Origin: Petrolisthes cinctipes
Lineage: Eukaryota > Arthropoda > Malacostraca > Decapoda > Porcellanidae
DNA length: 64,000 bases
Direction of reading: 5' to 3'
Assembly (NCBI GenBank): GCA_033782935.1
Contig: JAWQEG010001348.1
Location: 80,849 to 144,848 of the forward strand
Shown here: positions 62,871-64,000 of the stretch, in pieces
Position numbering within the stretch: the stretch's first letter is position 1
Layout of the letters: every line of letters starts with the position of its first letter
Program-made: the position numbers and the translations under genes
The notes under the pieces: model-generated
What the model was told of the DNA's origin: nothing
The model's input: the letters and a program-made list of their open reading frames with translations, nothing else
The model's database searches: none

Positions 62871-63612
62871 AAAGGTTATCACTATATAAGCTATACATTT
62901 TTAAACTATGTAATGATTTTGCCAGACGTTTTGGATAATTCTAAAAGTATGATCTTATGTTGCAAATTTAGAATAAAATACGGAACCTTATACCCAAAGT
63001 AAATCAATGACTGGGCTGGCTAAACTAGTAAACAAACCGCACCTAACTTAATAGATCTGGACAGTGAACTTCCAAACCAAACCTGCTAACCTGGACAGCC
63101 TTATGTATCCAACCTAATCAGTGTCCTATATCCAGCCCCTTATTACGTCAGAAATATGTATTTGGTTTTGTTGTTGGTTACTGGGTAACTGTGGTAACGT
63201 GGATGCTGCAGTAGCCTTGTATCCCAAGAGAGTGGATTACTAACCGATAACCCACAACAGGCTCAGCAGGCCCATGTGACGGATATGAACACCTCGTCAA
63301 AGAACCATTCCGGCGTTTGCCCCCGCTTTACATTTTTTTTTTTTTAATATAAAATTTATGGGGAGACGGCACAATTTTTTTTACACATAAGTGATTTGTG
63401 AGAAATTGCCACGGAACAAAAGATTCGCACAATGATGTAAAGCATCAGAAAATCACATTTTGTTAAAACTTGCTCAATAATGGTGATGGTGGTGTTGGTT
63501 GTAACTGAGATAGATGTGGTAACTGTGGTTGTTTTGAGGAGTGAAGATGATGATGGTAGTCACGGTATAAGGGGACCATTGTTCTCTCAACGGCTGGAAT
63601 TGTTCTGCTCGG

Positions 63613-63615
<3 letters not shown>

Positions 63616-63658
<43 letters not shown>
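63616..63658 (+). repeat. GA microsatellite
   Basis: About 21 uninterrupted GA dinucleotides. Confidence 0.95.
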
Positions 63659-63660
<2 letters not shown>

Positions 63661-64000
63661 AAGGAAAAGTATGGTGGAAGGACACAGTGTACTGTATGTG
63701 TTAACATGTGCTTGGGCCTGTGTGCGCTTGTGTATGTCATTATTTCGTGGAGATTCATAAGTAGCATAACCGAAGCAAGTATCACTCTATGATATATTAA
63801 TCCTTTGTCGTTATTATGTCATTGGCTTTATCTTTTTTAATTAGATCACCGTTGTTTCTTATGACTTTGAAAACAAGACCTGAAGTTTACTTGGGGAAGG
63901 GATCTACCATGATGTTCAAGGTTGAATAAAAAAATGAGGTGGGACTTTCCAGGGAGAGACCGAGGTTTCCTGAATTCCTGCACACACCTTCCCGCGTTGT

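Larger units (their letters stand above)
58270..64000. other. AT-rich region without recognised genes
   Basis: It is probably intron or intergenic sequence. It includes a LINE remnant (60185-60485), a G/T-rich degenerate minisatellite (62430-62870) and a GA microsatellite (63616-63658). Open frames here are short and lack protein-like composition. Confidence 0.5.

Noticed and set aside
63480..63704. Open frame with Arg-Glu repeats
   Set aside because: It is generated by the GA microsatellite.

Overview
This is eukaryotic nuclear DNA. It has long introns with GT/AG boundaries, many microsatellites, LINE, SINE and DNA-transposon debris, and TTAGG-like motifs. The repeat types and three animal-type genes suggest an arthropod, most likely a decapod crustacean; that placement is inference. 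Nothing prokaryotic is present.

Three protein-coding genes could be assembled exon by exon with every splice phase agreeing. (1) 2224-31580, + strand: a 29-exon CEP192/SPD-2 orthologue (model 2258 aa), the centrosomal scaffold that recruits and activates mitotic kinases. It has a short-exon acidic N-terminus, one giant 2.2-kb exon encoding a disordered middle, and a C-terminal chain of ASH/MSP-like beta-sandwich domains. (2) 43618-35138, - strand: a 9-exon GH18 chitinase-like protein (model 466 aa) with a candidate N-terminal membrane anchor or signal. The acid/base Glu is kept, but three other signature active-site positions are changed, so it may be a weak enzyme or a carbohydrate-binding pseudo-chitinase. 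(3) 46568-52525, + strand: an 8-exon KLHDC10/Slim orthologue (398 aa), a six-kelch substrate receptor. CEP192 and the chitinase-like gene converge tail to tail (about 3.6 kb apart). The chitinase-like gene and KLHDC10 diverge head to head (about 3 kb apart). No functional link between the three is evident.

Much of the remaining sequence is mobile-element history. CEP192 intron 18 (about 4.1 kb) is mostly two TA-flanked inverted-repeat elements, one carrying a decayed IS630/Tc1-mariner-type transposase. CEP192 intron 21 holds a Jockey-like LINE interrupted by a PIF/Harbinger derivative; the LINE reading frame resumes on the far side. CEP192 intron 27 holds a LINE 3' end interrupted by an antisense fragment of a second LINE, and then a small MITE. 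The last intron of the chitinase-like gene holds a hAT-type element with a perfect 8-bp target duplication. Several further MITEs, two tRNA-derived SINE families and a dispersed family with a TTAGG-like core occur elsewhere.

The first 2.1 kb and the last 11 kb are largely non-coding. The only coding signal past 52.6 kb, other than LINE remnants, is one possible isolated exon at 58195-58269. I did not find a convincing new multi-gene system. The strongest leads are the altered GH18 active site with its possible membrane-anchor exon, the lineage-specific giant exon of CEP192, and the nested transposon records.
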